NCBI GenBank assembly: GCA_014898415.1
Contig: RCTD01000001.1
Location: 1,488,001 to 1,552,000, forward strand
Direction of reading: 5' to 3'
Source: Stromatinia cepivora
Taxonomy: Eukaryota > Ascomycota > Leotiomycetes > Helotiales > Sclerotiniaceae
DNA: 64,000 nt
In this document: piece after piece, positions 12,201-23,080 of the stretch
Position numbering within the stretch: position 1 is the stretch's first letter
Layout: each line of letters starts with the position of its first letter
Made by a program: the position numbers and the translations under genes
The notes under the pieces: model-generated
What the model saw: the letters and a program-made list of their open reading frames with translations, nothing else
What the model was told of the DNA's origin: nothing
Database searches by the model: none

Positions 12201-12364
12201 ACAGATCCTAGTTTCCTAAGTCCCCTTCGCACACCGGTAAGAAAAGCACCGTCGGTTTTCTCTGGCTCCCCCTTAAAGTCTAAGCCCTCGTCGTCAGTAG
12301 AAGATTCGGAGATGTATATGGACTCTGTTGAGTCTTTCGGCCGAAGAGTTAGCGGATCCGACAT
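9248..12364 (-). CDS. Kelch-repeat and BTB domain protein
   Basis: A single 1038-codon exon. Residues 1-235 are disordered, rich in Ser, Pro and Thr. Kelch blades follow from about 240 to 630, with signatures such as DKLYVFGGR, ADLYELDLIQRHWTKVE, PPPRYFHSVCALGDTKLVCYGG, DIYIYDAPSRTWTFIP and EMVVVGGQD. A BTB/POZ-like region starts near residue 700 (MDILCVGGERIPVNSRIIAR) and is split by a low-complexity insert before LPHTQLTLQALLHFLYTSSL, with a BACK-like helical part behind it. The architecture resembles S. pombe Ral2 and animal LZTR1, which act on Ras; a Ras-pathway or Cullin-3 adaptor role is inference only. The C-terminal 150 residues are again low complexity. The first Met, MSDPLTLRPK, is preceded by a probable 5' UTR intron. 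Confidence 0.88.
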   Translation of the reverse strand: MSDPLTLRPKDSTESIYISESSTDDEGLDFKGEPEKTDGAFLTGVRRGLRKLGSVSGSRGRPFNIQTSKSSTPDLHPHSASTDHFLLSQNEKNLSGADLEKPLPTLPSAPTSPIVEETSGDPPDTPKALEGMPQRAATGSRTSIVDSTSAPQNQSSGYKSISGTYKVDMSSSQTSLATSSRQDGGEGGEENRENVVTPKSNGPPSAAPSPAQQPRSLAAGGAGTSGATPSTHLSGLMCNVHRTTGKEPHPLVGATTTILGDKLYVFGGRILSRTRPSLTADLYELDLIQRHWTKVETSGDVPPPRYFHSVCALGDTKLVCYGGMSPAPPQNQAQMAASAQSGQDSQPEVVVMSDIYIYDAPSRTWTFIPTNDTPQGRYAHCATILPSSAAFASVNAPSSALHHNPQGPSPNQGIIGVNIDGTGGAEMVVVGGQDSANHYIEQISVFNLRSLKWISTQQLGKSCGAYRSVVAPLPGHVSAKLGKATSNKPDHGGSTQDSREPGSSMLIYSNYNFLDVKLELQVRASDGTLAEKPMHGSFSPPGLRFPNGGVIDTNFVVSGTYLTSSKQEYALWALDLRTLTWSRIDAGGSVFSQGSWNRGVLWNRRNTFVILGNRKRSLVEDYNHRRINFANVCMVELEAFGLYDNPRKATPMSGFVSASSPFTTPSLNISSKAGWNAGGRTLSKAAEELGQSALALRELADMDILCVGGERIPVNSRIIARRWGPYFVQLLREGTATQDGNDAATLRQENVFRHNQSRNSSITITPSLGAQSSSLSTSSTLNSSSTSDPASLALPPDSGTLSPNSRPRTLYLPHTQLTLQALLHFLYTSSLPPNNSTLCTPQILCSLLQLARPYKIDGLLEAVVEKLHGVLDSRNAAAVFNASAMAAGGGRSTSTPSDIADPWSLNRLSNGAETLMQLGLDNEISPHGQRSLRINTSVGDLGTGQGGRRQDDEESMSATSSAASDISGSDLSGSVSASESGKVNSVGEIWRGDISAVIGLQKRGLRGLMEGRRLRERGTSASVSAASSQKVGLGIANG

Positions 12365-12375
12365 GTTGAATCATG

Positions 12376-12473
12376 CTGCGAAAGACAAAAAGCAATTCAT
12401 CAACAATCACAAAGAGATAACACCAACAACAGATATCATTTTGGCGTGCGTGAGGATATGTATGTATGCTTAC
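12376..12473 (-). other. Probable 5' UTR intron of the Kelch-BTB gene
   Basis: On the minus strand AAG|GTAAGCATAC at 12473 and a pyrimidine-rich CTTTCGCAG ending at 12376 form a good donor/acceptor pair of 98 bp. The acceptor lies 11 bases before the start codon. An 80-codon frame that runs across it is then explained as spurious. Confidence 0.6.
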
Positions 12474-13859
12474 CTTAAAAGCACCCCCCAAAAAAACAGC
12501 AAGGGCTCCCCCGAAAATAATACTCGGCCTCGTCAAGGTCTCCCGAAATGTAATCCAAGGGTTAGAGGCTATTTCTTGTTTGGGGCGTAGGGAGAAGACA
12601 GGCGATCCACTCGACGCACAGATTACACGAGAAGAATAACGGGGAAAGTCGATGTCCCTCCGCAGAACTGATGGTAAAGTATAGGCTAGAGCGACGGTCT
12701 GCTGGAAAGCGCTCGGTAGTCAAATATGATTGACCTTCTTTCTTCTCGATATAGTGCTTCCGCTGATACCTCCAGAGATTCTAGGGTACTACTTTACCGG
12801 ATCGGATAGCAACCCGACCTCATTCACAGTCTCAAACCTCGTACTTACCGGTACCAAAAGTCTGTACGCAAATGCGCCTTGTCCCAGCTCACGAGCCAAT
12901 TTTCCCAATCTCCGCCTTATTTAACACTTTCTCGAAGCTAGGCCCAGGAAAGAATTTCTGCGGTTCCAGCCCACTTCCTGCTCTTGGAATGCCGATCTCG
13001 AAGTCTTGATAATATAATCCCAGTCACTTCCCCCCTTTCTCTGGATATTTTACTTCTTTTTATGATTATGGTGCCGTAGATTGGAAAGTATATGCACGGG
13101 TTGTTGTTCCTTGTTGGTTCACCGATCTTCGAAACTGCAGAATGACCTTGTCGTTGCTCGGGCCTGTCACAGCGTGAATATGTATGATTGTTTAGAACCT
13201 CTTGAGTAATTTTTGAAGCAAGGAATGGATATGGGGTTCATCCGATGATGGTGCAATTTTCCACGTGGTTGATCTGTTTCATGCAGCGGAAATTAATCAC
13301 AAATAGAATGGCCTAAAAGTCTCTAGAAAGAATACAAATTGAGTGCTGTTAGCCTGTTGCATGCTGAAGAATGTTAAAAAGGAGAGATGTCAGCCCCGTC
13401 TGCTTCAGATTGATTACTTTCTAGATGTTAGCGGCCTCGATTAAATAGGCTATCTTCTACCTACCCGGGTAGTCCTGTTGGTATAAACACAGTACCTAGC
13501 AGTTATAATAATGTACTGGTACAGTATAAATTGAATCATCTTAATAGGTACATTATTCGAAAATATCTCGCGGATTAATTCGTAAAAAAAAAAATAGGTC
13601 AGAAATCAATACAAATACAGAGAAAGATTTCATAAAGAAGCGTGATGAAATCGTCACGTAGGCGAACACAAAAATTTCCAAGAGCAATTGAAGTTTTAAA
13701 TATTTTTTTTCTTATTTGGTTGTGCTAATCTCTATACACCTTGGCAAAGTTGTCAAAAGGAGACTTGGTCGAGCCGCTCGCTGATCAAATCATTATTTGT
13801 CATATCGTTACTCATTTGAAAACCCCTTCATTAATTCATAATTTCCCTTCTCGCGAATT
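12474..13859. other. Intergenic region, no gene seen
   Basis: Upstream region of the Kelch-BTB gene and 3' flank of the peroxiredoxin. It is AT-rich towards 13500-13700. A plus-strand frame at 12730..12924 and one at 13741..13974 (the latter overlapping the peroxiredoxin exon) have no protein-family support. Confidence 0.5.
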
Positions 13860-14797
13860 TCAGACGGCCGCAGATGTCACCTCCTTTGGCAAAGGTGTGA
13901 ATCGAAGATATGGCTTGACAATGCGGAATTCTGGGAAAAGAGTTTTGGCCTCCTCGTTCTTGACACTGGGGTGAACAATCACATCATCACCAGGAATCCA
14001 GTTGATAGGAGTGGTGATGCGGTGCTTGTCACCGGTTTGAAGTGAGTCAACGACACGGAGGACCTCTGCGGTGTTACGACCAGTGGAAGCTGGGTAGGAG
14101 AGGATGAGGCGGATTGTTTTCTTTGGGTCGATGATGAAGACAGATCGGATGGTGAATGCAATGCCCTTGGAGTCAACGTTTGTGGTATCTTGGTGATCGA
14201 GCCTAGTTCTCTTCTTAGCACACGATATATAGCTAAGAGGGAATTTGGTGGCTCGCTCTTACATGTCATATGCATACGCAACTTTTCGCTCCTTGTCACC
14301 AATAATTGGGAAGGTAAGCTTGCTTCCGGAGATCTCATCAATATCCTTGATCCATCCACCGTGTGATTCGATTGTGTTTGCGGAGAGACCGATGAGCTTC
14401 ACGCCACGCTTTGTGAATTCTGGCTCGAGCTTCGCGAAAGCACCGAGTTCGGTGGTGCAAACGGGTGTGTAGTCCTCGGGGTGGGAAAACAAGACAACCC
14501 ACTTGTCACCGATGAACTCGTGGAAATCAATGGGACCATTGGTAGTCTCTGCCTGGAAGTTTGGAGCGATGGATCCTAGACGGAGGCTTGTACATTGTTA
14601 GCAGAGATCATAGAGGTATGACGATAAAAGTGTATTCGAAAATACAATCAGGTCTTCCCAACTATGGCAGACGGCTTGCTCCCAAACAAAGAGGATTGTG
14701 ATAGTATTATCAAAAGATGTAAAGGCGAGCGAACAGCCTTATATTTCCATGGCCCAATCAAGAAGTTGACTTACGGGGTTGCTCTCTCTTCGGCCAT
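13860..14797 (-). CDS. 1-Cys peroxiredoxin (Prx6 type)
   Basis: Three exons, 14797..14775, 14586..14263 and 14202..13860 (introns GTAAGT...ACAAG and GTAAGA...ACTAG), encode 229 aa. The enzyme reduces hydrogen peroxide and organic peroxides. The protein begins MAEERATPLRLGSIAPNF and carries the peroxidatic motif SHPEDYTPVCTTELG with the active Cys near residue 51 and the supporting Thr near 48. The lower conserved blocks are YDMLDHQDTTNVDSKG, AFTIRSVFIIDP, RLILSYPASTGRN and TPINWIPGDDVIV. This matches the Prx6/yeast Prx1 class, not the 2-Cys Tsa type. There is no clear mitochondrial presequence, so a cytosolic place is likely. The very short first exon (7 codons plus 2 nt) is easily missed by gene finders. 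A frame reading the opposite strand over the last exon is a shadow. Confidence 0.92.
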
Positions 14798-16723
14798 GAT
14801 GAATGTGTATTGAGGAGTTGTTAGTTGTGTTGGGTATCAAAGATCTGATTAAGATTTGAGAGAAGGAAGGAAGGAAAGGGGGGTGGAAGAAAGAACGCAG
14901 GGACTAGAAGAGTTTATAAGAGGTATTCACTTAGCCGTTCGATGCCTTATTATTACTTAATCATTCATCAAAGTGTCGCCATTGAAAAGAAAAAGAGGTA
15001 GGAGGGGTAAAAGAGAAAATTGTGGCACGTAGCTATCACGCCATCGACCTTGTCGAATTTGTCTGAGCTTGTTTCAAGCCTTCAAACCGGATATGGTTTA
15101 GGGAGGGGTATTTCCGGATTATCTGATAGGCTCATCGCCCCGCACCAGAACTCTCAAGGATTTAAAAACGCCCTATTTGAGAATCAATAATTTTATATTG
15201 CCCAAGAAGAGAGAAGGCGTACAAGGACGGCGGGACGGGATATAATAGAGAAGAGTGGTATAATAAATAAATCAAAGAAGGGAAAAGAAAAAAAAAATTA
15301 TTTTACATCAGATAAGTATAAGAGTTTGTTTTCCCTTTTGAACCTTACCTATCTAGTACCTACTAGGTAGTTTTATAATGGTGTGGCAATACTTATAAGG
15401 CTGAGAAATGGAGAATATTGCTCCTTCATGCATGATGTTGACAGACCTCAAGATGGTTGGGTGGTCTCAATGTAGCATTATTGATCTAAATGATTCTAAA
15501 CCATTAAGAGCCAAGAGCTTTTGCTGAAGTAATCCTTCTAGTGAAGTCTTCTAGTGAGGTATCAATTCACGTGGAAAGTATTGGATATGTGCAAGTGTAC
15601 ATGTTGCATTTACATTTACATTCCTTCAAATCATTATAAAGGCAGCGGCAAGTAGGTAGCCCTTCTGATAATTGGGAATTGACAGTGATAGTATCTCCTT
15701 TTCAATATTTCTATTCTGGCAATCTGGCCCAAATTTGCTCTGGCAACCATATTACATTCTCGCAATTATTTCCGTTCTATTCGGTATTATTGTCCAGGTG
15801 ATACCTGTCATCAATAAGGAAATTATTTATCTGGTTAAATCAGTCAGATTGACATCCAGCTATCTAGTAGCCAAGGCTCACTCGAACAATTTTCATCAGA
15901 AGACAATATCAATAGCCTTCATGAAAGTTTGATTCTTCTCTTCAAAAGAATAATCAAATTCTGTCAGACAACTCGAATTCTAACAATAATTAATATCGGA
16001 GCTGCTTCGAAAATCAATACTCCAAATTTTGACTCTCTTCTTCAAAAGCAATATTCAAAAAGGCTTTCAATACTCTACTATGTATATCAAAGCTTGATAT
16101 ATTGATTATATTTACCAATGGCTTGGGTAGGGCGCAACCATGGCGTCCACCTTCTTTTCCCTTTTTCCCTTTTCAGCCATGCCTGCCAATACGCATCACG
16201 TGAGCTTGAGTTAAACGTGCAACGGGTCCCCTCTACTCCGCATACCCCACTTCTCCGAGAGAGAGAGAGACCGACCCACCAACCCCACCCGTGGCCAACC
16301 TTGAAACCGGGAATAAAGATCCTAATTTTGAAAGATCGGTGTTAAATCCGCATTTCTGTAGCCAATTCCCTGGGCCGCAGTTCGTTCTCTAGCTAGAGAC
16401 GGGTCATCTAACTCATCATGGCCTAATCTAGTGAGATCTGCAGAAAAGCCTTCATAAAAGGGTTCTGCCTTTCACGGGAAATAGGTAGGTAAATAGGTAA
16501 TAGGTACCTAGAATTTCTATCTTAGTCAATGTTAGTCAATATACTATCTTTCCATTACTACCTAAGTCATTTACTTTTTCTTTTCTCAAACTGTATCTAT
16601 CGCATTCATATTGCCTATCTGTATAGTGGTTAATGTTAATATTTACTGCTATCGAAGTCCAATCTAAGAATACATTGTTGGAACATTCAACCCTGCTGGC
16701 TGTATAATCTTGAGCAACGCAGA
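14798..16723. other. Long intergenic region
   Basis: Upstream region of the peroxiredoxin and of the MFS gene. It contains GA-rich tracts, repeated TACCTA/TAGGTA tetramer-like motifs (about 15345-15370 and 16480-16510) and a short GA run near 16258. Short frames at 15672..15932 and 16118..16345 show no family features. No RNA gene recognised. Confidence 0.5.
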
Positions 16724-16811
16724 ATGGGCGATGACATAGAATCGGATATGCCATCTCATGGCGACCTTAAGCAAACTTCCATATCTGACTCAATGACGGA
16801 TTTTGAAGACG

Positions 16812-18728
16812 ATGGGCAAAAAAAGGTTGGAGGTTTATGGCCAATCCACAAAGGATCCATCTACGAAAAATGCCCTTAATTTGTCAAGTCCAATCATTTA
16901 TCACTATCTAACATTCGAAACATCAATCCCTTCACCAACGAGCAACATTTCATCCACCAATTCATCAGCAACGGCACCGCCGCGACCAGACTTAAAGAAG
17001 TTTACTTCACCATTTGATTGGACAGAAAGCCGCAAACGATTCACGGTCTTCCTTTCTTGTATCGCCACTCTGATCACGGCCTTCACCGCGGGTGCATATT
17101 CTCCAGCTGTCAAGCAAATGTCGGCACTTTGGCACGTTTCTGACGTTGCAATTCTGGTTGGCATCACAACTTTCTGTTTTGGTTTTGCTATTGCTCCCAT
17201 GGTTCTAGCTCCCTTTTCTGAGTTGAATGGACGGAAGCCGATCTTCATAGCTTCAGGCGTGCTATTCTTTATCACCCAGATTTGCTGTGCTGTGACTCGA
17301 TCTTATCCCGGCATGCTCGTTGCCAGATTCTTTGTTGGCTGTGGAAGTTCTGTGTTTTCAACAATGGTTGGTGGGGTCATCAGCGACATTCATCATAAGG
17401 AGGGTCGAAACACATCTATGGTACTTAAATTCCCAATCAAGACTCATCAAGGTGTCTTTGATTAACCTGACTTTAGGCCTTATTCTCCGGTTCGGCACTT
17501 TTCGGCACTGGCTTAGGGCCATTGGTGAGTGGCTTCATTGCGCAAAACACATCCTGGCGATGGGTATTTTGGGTTCAGGTTATCACAAATGGACTCCTGC
17601 TTGTTGTGCGTATTTTTTTTCATCCAGTTCCAAGCTCAACTGAAGATACTAATGTGCATTTCATGTAGGCCATAACACTCTTTTTCCCAGAAACGAGAGG
17701 TAGCATACTGTTGAGTAGAAAAGCACACAGTTTGAACAAGTGGTACGAAGATCGAGAGCAGGCAGGCTTTTTTGGCATTAATATGCCAATGTCGACATCA
17801 GACGAGAAATTTGAGTCGCATCGAATCAGATGGAAGGTTAAGTCTGATGAAGAACGAGAATCGCTCTCCCAGATGGTCAAAATCTCTATATACCGCCCAT
17901 TCCATCTTCTTTTCACAGAGTCGGTGGTATTTTTCTTTAGTCTATGGGTTGCCTTTGCTTGGGCGGTGCTCTATTTGACTTTGTAAGTGATTTGCTATTC
18001 CATGGTTTGGAAACTTTGCTTCTTATATGTGCTAATATACAACCTTCCTAGTGGTTCAATCCCTTTGGTGTTTGGGACTTCACATGACTTTAATCTTCAG
18101 CAGGCGGGTGCAGTATTTGCTGCTCTGTCAATTGCGGCTATGATATCCACTTTTGTTTCTATCTATCAAGACAGATGGCTCGCTAGATATCTCGATTGGT
18201 CGTCCAAGAACGAAAAGAATCCAGGCATAATTCGAAGAAAAATTGATCTCTCGTCTCCAGAAGCAAGATTGTACTTCGCTTGTTTCCAATCGGCTTTGCT
18301 GCCTATCGGTCTTTTCTGGTTCGGCGTAAGTAATATACCTTTCCTTCCGGTTGTTGTTTTGGGAACGATTTGATTGACTATCGTTTCAGTGGACACAATT
18401 CTCCTCGGTCCCTTGGATAGTTCCTACTCTTGCTATTGGTTGCGCGACAATGGGCATTTATTCTATTTATCTCGCAACGTTCAATTACCTCGCAGACACT
18501 TATCATAGATATGCGTCATCTGCCCTTGCGGCTCAGAGTTTCTGCCGTAATGTTTTGGGTGGGATATTCCCTCTCGTTACTACTATCATGTTCAACAATA
18601 TCACGTTCCAGGGAGCAGCATCTTTGCTTGGTGGTATCGGAGCGTTGTTGACCATAGTACCTTGGGTATTGACTCTTTATGGACCGACTATTCGCTTGAG
18701 AAGCAAGTTCGCAAGCGAAATTATGTAG
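16812..18728 (+). CDS. MFS multidrug/polyamine-type transporter
   Basis: Exons ..17420, 17477..17605, 17669..17982, 18052..18325 and 18390..18728 (introns GTACTT...TTTAG, GTGCGT...GTAG, GTAAGT...CTAG, GTAAGT...TCAG) encode a 12-TM carrier of the major facilitator superfamily, drug:H+ antiporter DHA1 type. Visible signatures are TAGAYSPAVKQMSALW, FGFAIAPMVLAPFSELNGRK (the loop 2-3 motif A analogue), ARFFVGCGSSVFSTMVGGV, ALFGTGLGPLVSGF (motif C-like), FFPETRG and a central cytoplasmic linker with LNKWYEDREQAGFFG. The last exon holds DTYHRYASSALAAQSFCRN. The N-terminus is uncertain. I give the in-frame ATG at 16812. An upstream ATG at 16724 (MGDDIESDMP) opens a different frame and would need an extra intron (possibly 16836 to about 16991) to join. 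The substrate cannot be read from sequence. There are no clustered biosynthetic genes nearby. Confidence 0.82.
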
Positions 18729-19677
18729 CTTTGCTCATAGGAGAGAAGCAATGCTGTTGGACATTGAAACCATTCATCCCTCAAAAGCTTTGGGTTGATG
18801 TCTGTTATTCGAAAGACGCCATCTACCATGAATGATTTATGATTCATGACCTTGGCCGAAGAGCCACAAGCTCCTGGATTATTTGGATATGCACCCAGCC
18901 ACAACAGAAAGGCTTTGAGAGTTGCCGGATGTTGTGAAGAGATGGAAATGTAAATCGTTAGTTGAACGACAAAGGAATTAATCCTGCGAGTAATAAATGG
19001 AAAATGAGAAGCAGGACAAATATATATTGAAGGGCAATGAGATAGACTGTACATAGCAAAGGATTAATAGATAATACTTGTAGATACCTTATGAAAATGA
19101 TCCCAAACATCAATGCTGTAGTAGACAAGAAGAAAAGATGATCCCAGATGAATTTTGTGCTTTAAACATATCATGCTCTGTCTTTCCACTCGTACCCAGT
19201 CTATGTATACTCCGTAGAGTCTTTCGAGTAGTTTGTCTTTCAGCATCCCCTTATTTGTGGTCTCTTCATTCAGCAGTACAATATCATTCTTTTAGACCGT
19301 AAGGGCAATTTTTCAAATTCTCTCATCTGTACCGGTAAAGCAAGACATTTCATCTGCATGACCACCACCCCTTAACATTAGCCTTTTTCTCCGCAACACG
19401 AATTTGGGCAATTCGATGAATCCGACAATCCGATGTCGCCGTATGAACCTTGCTAGCGCCATGAACCCCTATCGTAGATCTTCTGCCAAGGATAATAATT
19501 TATTTATTAAATGTGCTACTCGAATATTGATTGGTCTTAAAAATATTACATTCATACCTACCTACCTACCTACCTAATCAAAATCGATTTTTATCCTATA
19601 TTTCTCTCACTTCCAGATCCAAATAACGGGCATATAATTTCGAAAATCTGTCAAGTTTTTAAATAATCAACCACAAG
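18729..19677. other. Intergenic spacer
   Basis: 3' flank of the MFS gene and promoter of the Sym1 gene. A TACCTACC microsatellite-like run lies at about 19556-19576. Minus-strand frames here (18677..19054, 19064..19246) have no support. Confidence 0.5.
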
Positions 19678-20393
19678 ATGTTGCGTTGGTGAGCATTCTC
19701 TCTTATCTCTTGTGCAGCCACTGATATCATAATTCTTTTTGTCTCAGTTCCACGAATTGATAGCTAACATCAATGTGAAAGGTATCAAATGAAGTTGGCA
19801 GCTCGCCCTGTCCTTACTCAAAGTATTACATCGGCAGTTCTTTTTGCAACTGGAGATGTATTGGCACAACAATTGGTAGAAAAGAAGGGCATTAACGATC
19901 ATGAAATTGCTCGCACAGGTCGCATGGCACTTTACGGTGGTGGTATGTACAAAAGAGCTAGATATATGATGGGAAACAGGTAATTAATGAATGATATTTA
20001 GCTATATTCGGTCCAATTGCTACCAACTGGTTTAAATTCCTCCAAAACCACGTCGTCTTGAAGAACAAGAACCTTGAAATGGCAGCTCGAGTCGCAGCCG
20101 ATCAATGTATTGTCGCCCCTCTCAACTTGGGCTTGTTCCTTACCACCATGTCTGTCCTCGAAGGAAGCGACCCTAAGAAGAAGCTCGAGGCAAACTACTC
20201 TACTGCCCTTCAAAAGAATTATATGATCTGGCCCGCTGTTCAAGCTGTCAACTTCAAGCTCGTTCCTCTTGAGCATAGAGTTTTGGTTGTCAACATCGTC
20301 TCCTTGGGCTGGAACTGCTACCTCAGCTACTTGAATGGTCGCAAATCGGATGTCACAGTTGGAAGGGTGGTAGAGAAGGTCAAAGAACTTTAA
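19678..20393 (+). CDS. SYM1: Sym1 / Mpv17-PMP22 family inner-membrane protein
   Basis: Three exons, 19678..19688, 19782..19942 and 20002..20393, encode 187 aa. The first exon is only 11 nt (MLR plus part of Trp), closed by GTGAGC; a GCTAAC branch site precedes the second exon. The product has the Mpv17/PMP22 family pattern: [63 protein letters not shown] and the C-terminal signature [20 protein letters not shown] followed by GWNCYLSYL. Four membrane segments are expected. In yeast Sym1 is a mitochondrial inner-membrane channel-like protein needed for ethanol growth at high temperature. Mitochondrial rather than peroxisomal location is inferred from the Sym1-like length and start. Confidence 0.92.
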
Positions 20394-21309
20394 GAGAATG
20401 TATACACATGGTTAGAGATTGGGTTTGGTTGTATACTTTGGACAAGGACGACTTCGTAGATTTCACAAGATCTCGACTCGATAGACTTTTAAAGGTACAG
20501 CATCATATCATAGCGAGGCGTTTAGGATTTGCTTCAGTTATATTCAAGACATAGAAGTCTAGATCATATATCAAGCAATACATTTGGGAAGGGAGAAATA
20601 ATTTTCTATGTTATTCTGAGTGTATGAATCGGTGATGTATAATGGATTCTGCTATTTGATATCTGATTGTGGAATATTCTCCGCAGTCCTATCATGTAGA
20701 CGAACATTTGGTTTTTACAAAATCGACCATTGCTTTATACCTTCTTCAACTGTCCTTCACTTTCATACTCAAGATCATCTTATTCATCAACGTTCTTATA
20801 AATCTCTGCATAAAGCGTCGATCAACAAGTACCCAAATCACGTGTATGGCATCTTCCTAACCCCAAGGCTTGAGCCGAGCCTTTTAAACAGCAAGGGCCA
20901 CCACCACCAAGACGCGGGTAATTGCAAGCCTAGTCGCATCGCATTTCCAGAAAATTGAAGAAAGTGCTAACAGCTAAAAAAAAAATACAAGATTTCAGAA
21001 CTACAAGAGAACGATATTCTCCAAAACATACAACTTAGACAGCTTGCCTGGAGCAACAAGTCGATCAAATCGAAAGAAAGCCGACCGAGCACACTCGTCT
21101 TAAGACTATTTACTATTTATTCACTCATCATCCCGCCACGGAAATAGAATTTCGACTAGCCTCACATTCAATTCTGCCAAAGCACAAGAACTCTACGAGA
21201 CTTCTTAGCTTTGACCCGATTCCACTCATCTCACTTATCTCTTGCTCGCCCTTCTTCTTAATATCTGTCAAACACTTGATCTTACTTCAACTTCGAAAAT
21301 CATACAAAC
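20394..21309. other. Intergenic; long 5' flank of eIF4E
   Basis: Contains the 3' end of the Sym1 transcript and an extended upstream region of eIF4E, probably including a long 5' UTR since it is pyrimidine-rich near 21120-21300. Frames at 20620..20958 and 20669..20860 overlap in different registers and are unsupported. Confidence 0.5.
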
Positions 21310-22206
21310 ATGGCAGCCGTCGCAGCACCAGCTGGTGAACAAGTTGACTTGTCAACCATTCCAATCTCGCCTGAAGGCGCCAGCAATTCGAACGAGAATA
21401 CCAAGCCAGCTACTGATGGCGAACAAATTACTGTCTTTCATGACAAAGATAACTTCAATGTTAAGCATCCTTTGATGAACAAATGGACTTTGTGGTTCAC
21501 AAAGCCACCCAGTGGAAAGGTAGTTTTATCTACTATCAAAATTTGCTAGCTAGTATACTGACTTGGTTATATGTAGGGTGATAACTGGAATGATCTTTTG
21601 AAGGAAGTCATCACATTCAACTCTGTCGAGGAATTCTGGGGTGTATATGTAAGTATACTGTTTTGAGCATATTGTCATTGCTATCTTTTTTTAGCTTGGC
21701 TAACATTTTTTTTGCAGAACAACATTGCACCAACTTCTGAACTCGCTCTCAAGTCCGATTACCATCTTTTCAAGGAAGGTGTTCGACCGGAATGGGAGGA
21801 TCAACAAAACAAACATGGTGGAAAGTGGTCATATCAATTCAAGGAGAAGCGCAACGTCCCCATTGATGAACTTTGGCTTCATGTCATGTTAGCAGCTATT
21901 GGAGAGACTCTCGAGGAAGAGGATGATGGAGAGGTGATGGGTGTCGTTGTCAACGTCAGAAAGGGATTCTACCGTGTTGGCGTATGGACTCGCACAATCG
22001 GCAAGAGCATTCCGGGAGGTGGAGATGGTGATGTCGCTGGAGGCAAGGGAAGGTCCACCGAAAAGGGCAAAGAGATCTTGATGAACATCGGCAAAAAGTT
22101 CAAGGAAGTCTTGAAGCTCCCAGCATCAGAGCCGGTCGAATTTTCTGGTCACACCGATAGTGCACACAGCGGCAGCACTCGTGCCAAGGCCAAGTATTCA
22201 GTCTAG
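21310..22206 (+). CDS. Translation initiation factor eIF4E (cap-binding)
   Basis: Exons 21310..21519, 21577..21648 and 21718..22206 (all phase 0) encode 256 aa. eIF4E binds the mRNA 5' cap and recruits eIF4G. After a Ser/Thr/Asn-rich N-terminus the core begins HPLMNKWTLWFTKPPSGKG, with DNWNDLLKEVITFNSVEEFW and the segment NNIAPTSELALKSDYHLFKE, then RPEWEDQQNKHGGKWSYQFK. These supply the conserved tryptophans that stack on the m7G cap and the eIF4G-binding face. ELWLHVMLAAIGE and the GVVVNVRKGFYRVGVWTR strand complete the fold. A Gly-rich insert (GGGDGDVAGGKG) follows and the C-terminal tail is basic. Length is normal for filamentous fungi. Confidence 0.96.
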
Positions 22207-23080
22207 GCACTTTCGACATGTACACGAGATGAGACACGATTCTCCTTTACCTGTGTTACGATCTCGTGGTTCTCTCCTTCACGAAGATACCACGAAACTA
22301 GGCTAGGGCTAAATGGAAGGTGGTACAACAAAGGTTTCTGGTTTTCAGGGCTATATTTGCATAAATTACTGAAGGCAATACCTTAGCTTGGCCTCCTAAT
22401 ATCATGGGGGGAGGAGTATTTATGCCATATTGTTTTTATTGCTCTGCTACTACACTACTGCTTTTGGTGGTGGTTATTTTATGCATGGCGTTATTCCACA
22501 CTGGGCAATATAGGCTCAGATATCCGAAGTATGTTCATAGAAATGCGAAAGGCGTGAATTAAAAAATCAAAAGATACATATCCATTGAGATGACGAGGGT
22601 GAACTTTTGACACCTGGTCATGTATGATAGGACTGATGTATGTAATCTTGCCTTGTGGCTGTGTTTATTGATATTCATCATCTGAAGTCTATATCAAGGG
22701 TGAACATGAAACTTGATGTATATTTAAGCGAATTCATCCATGTTCCCTGAGGCCATTATTTTGTTTTTCTCCCTGCACAATTTGTCGTGTCATTTCTCTC
22801 TTAATACCCTCAAGACTGTATAATTTGCTATATTCGCGTGATGGATGATATACGGAATGCATCTCCTATGCGGTGCCATACACAAAAACAGGAGTGGGGG
22901 AGTGCAGAGGTAGTTTGCGTCAGATTTTATACATTGTATTTACGTTACGTGCGATTTTTCGACTGTGATGATGTATCCATCTATCATCTATCCACAGCAC
23001 ATCTACTCGGGTGTGGTCCGCAACCCGCGACCTAAATAAACCCTCTCTTTCTCTCAATTATATCATACAGAAATAAAACT
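22207..23080. other. Intergenic; convergent 3' flanks
   Basis: 3' UTRs of eIF4E (+) and the acyl-CoA synthetase (-). A plus-strand frame at 22838..23035 is unsupported. Nothing else seen. Confidence 0.5.

Noticed and set aside
13979..14258. 126-codon minus-strand frame over the last peroxiredoxin exon
   Set aside because: Out-of-frame shadow of the peroxiredoxin coding exon and intron.
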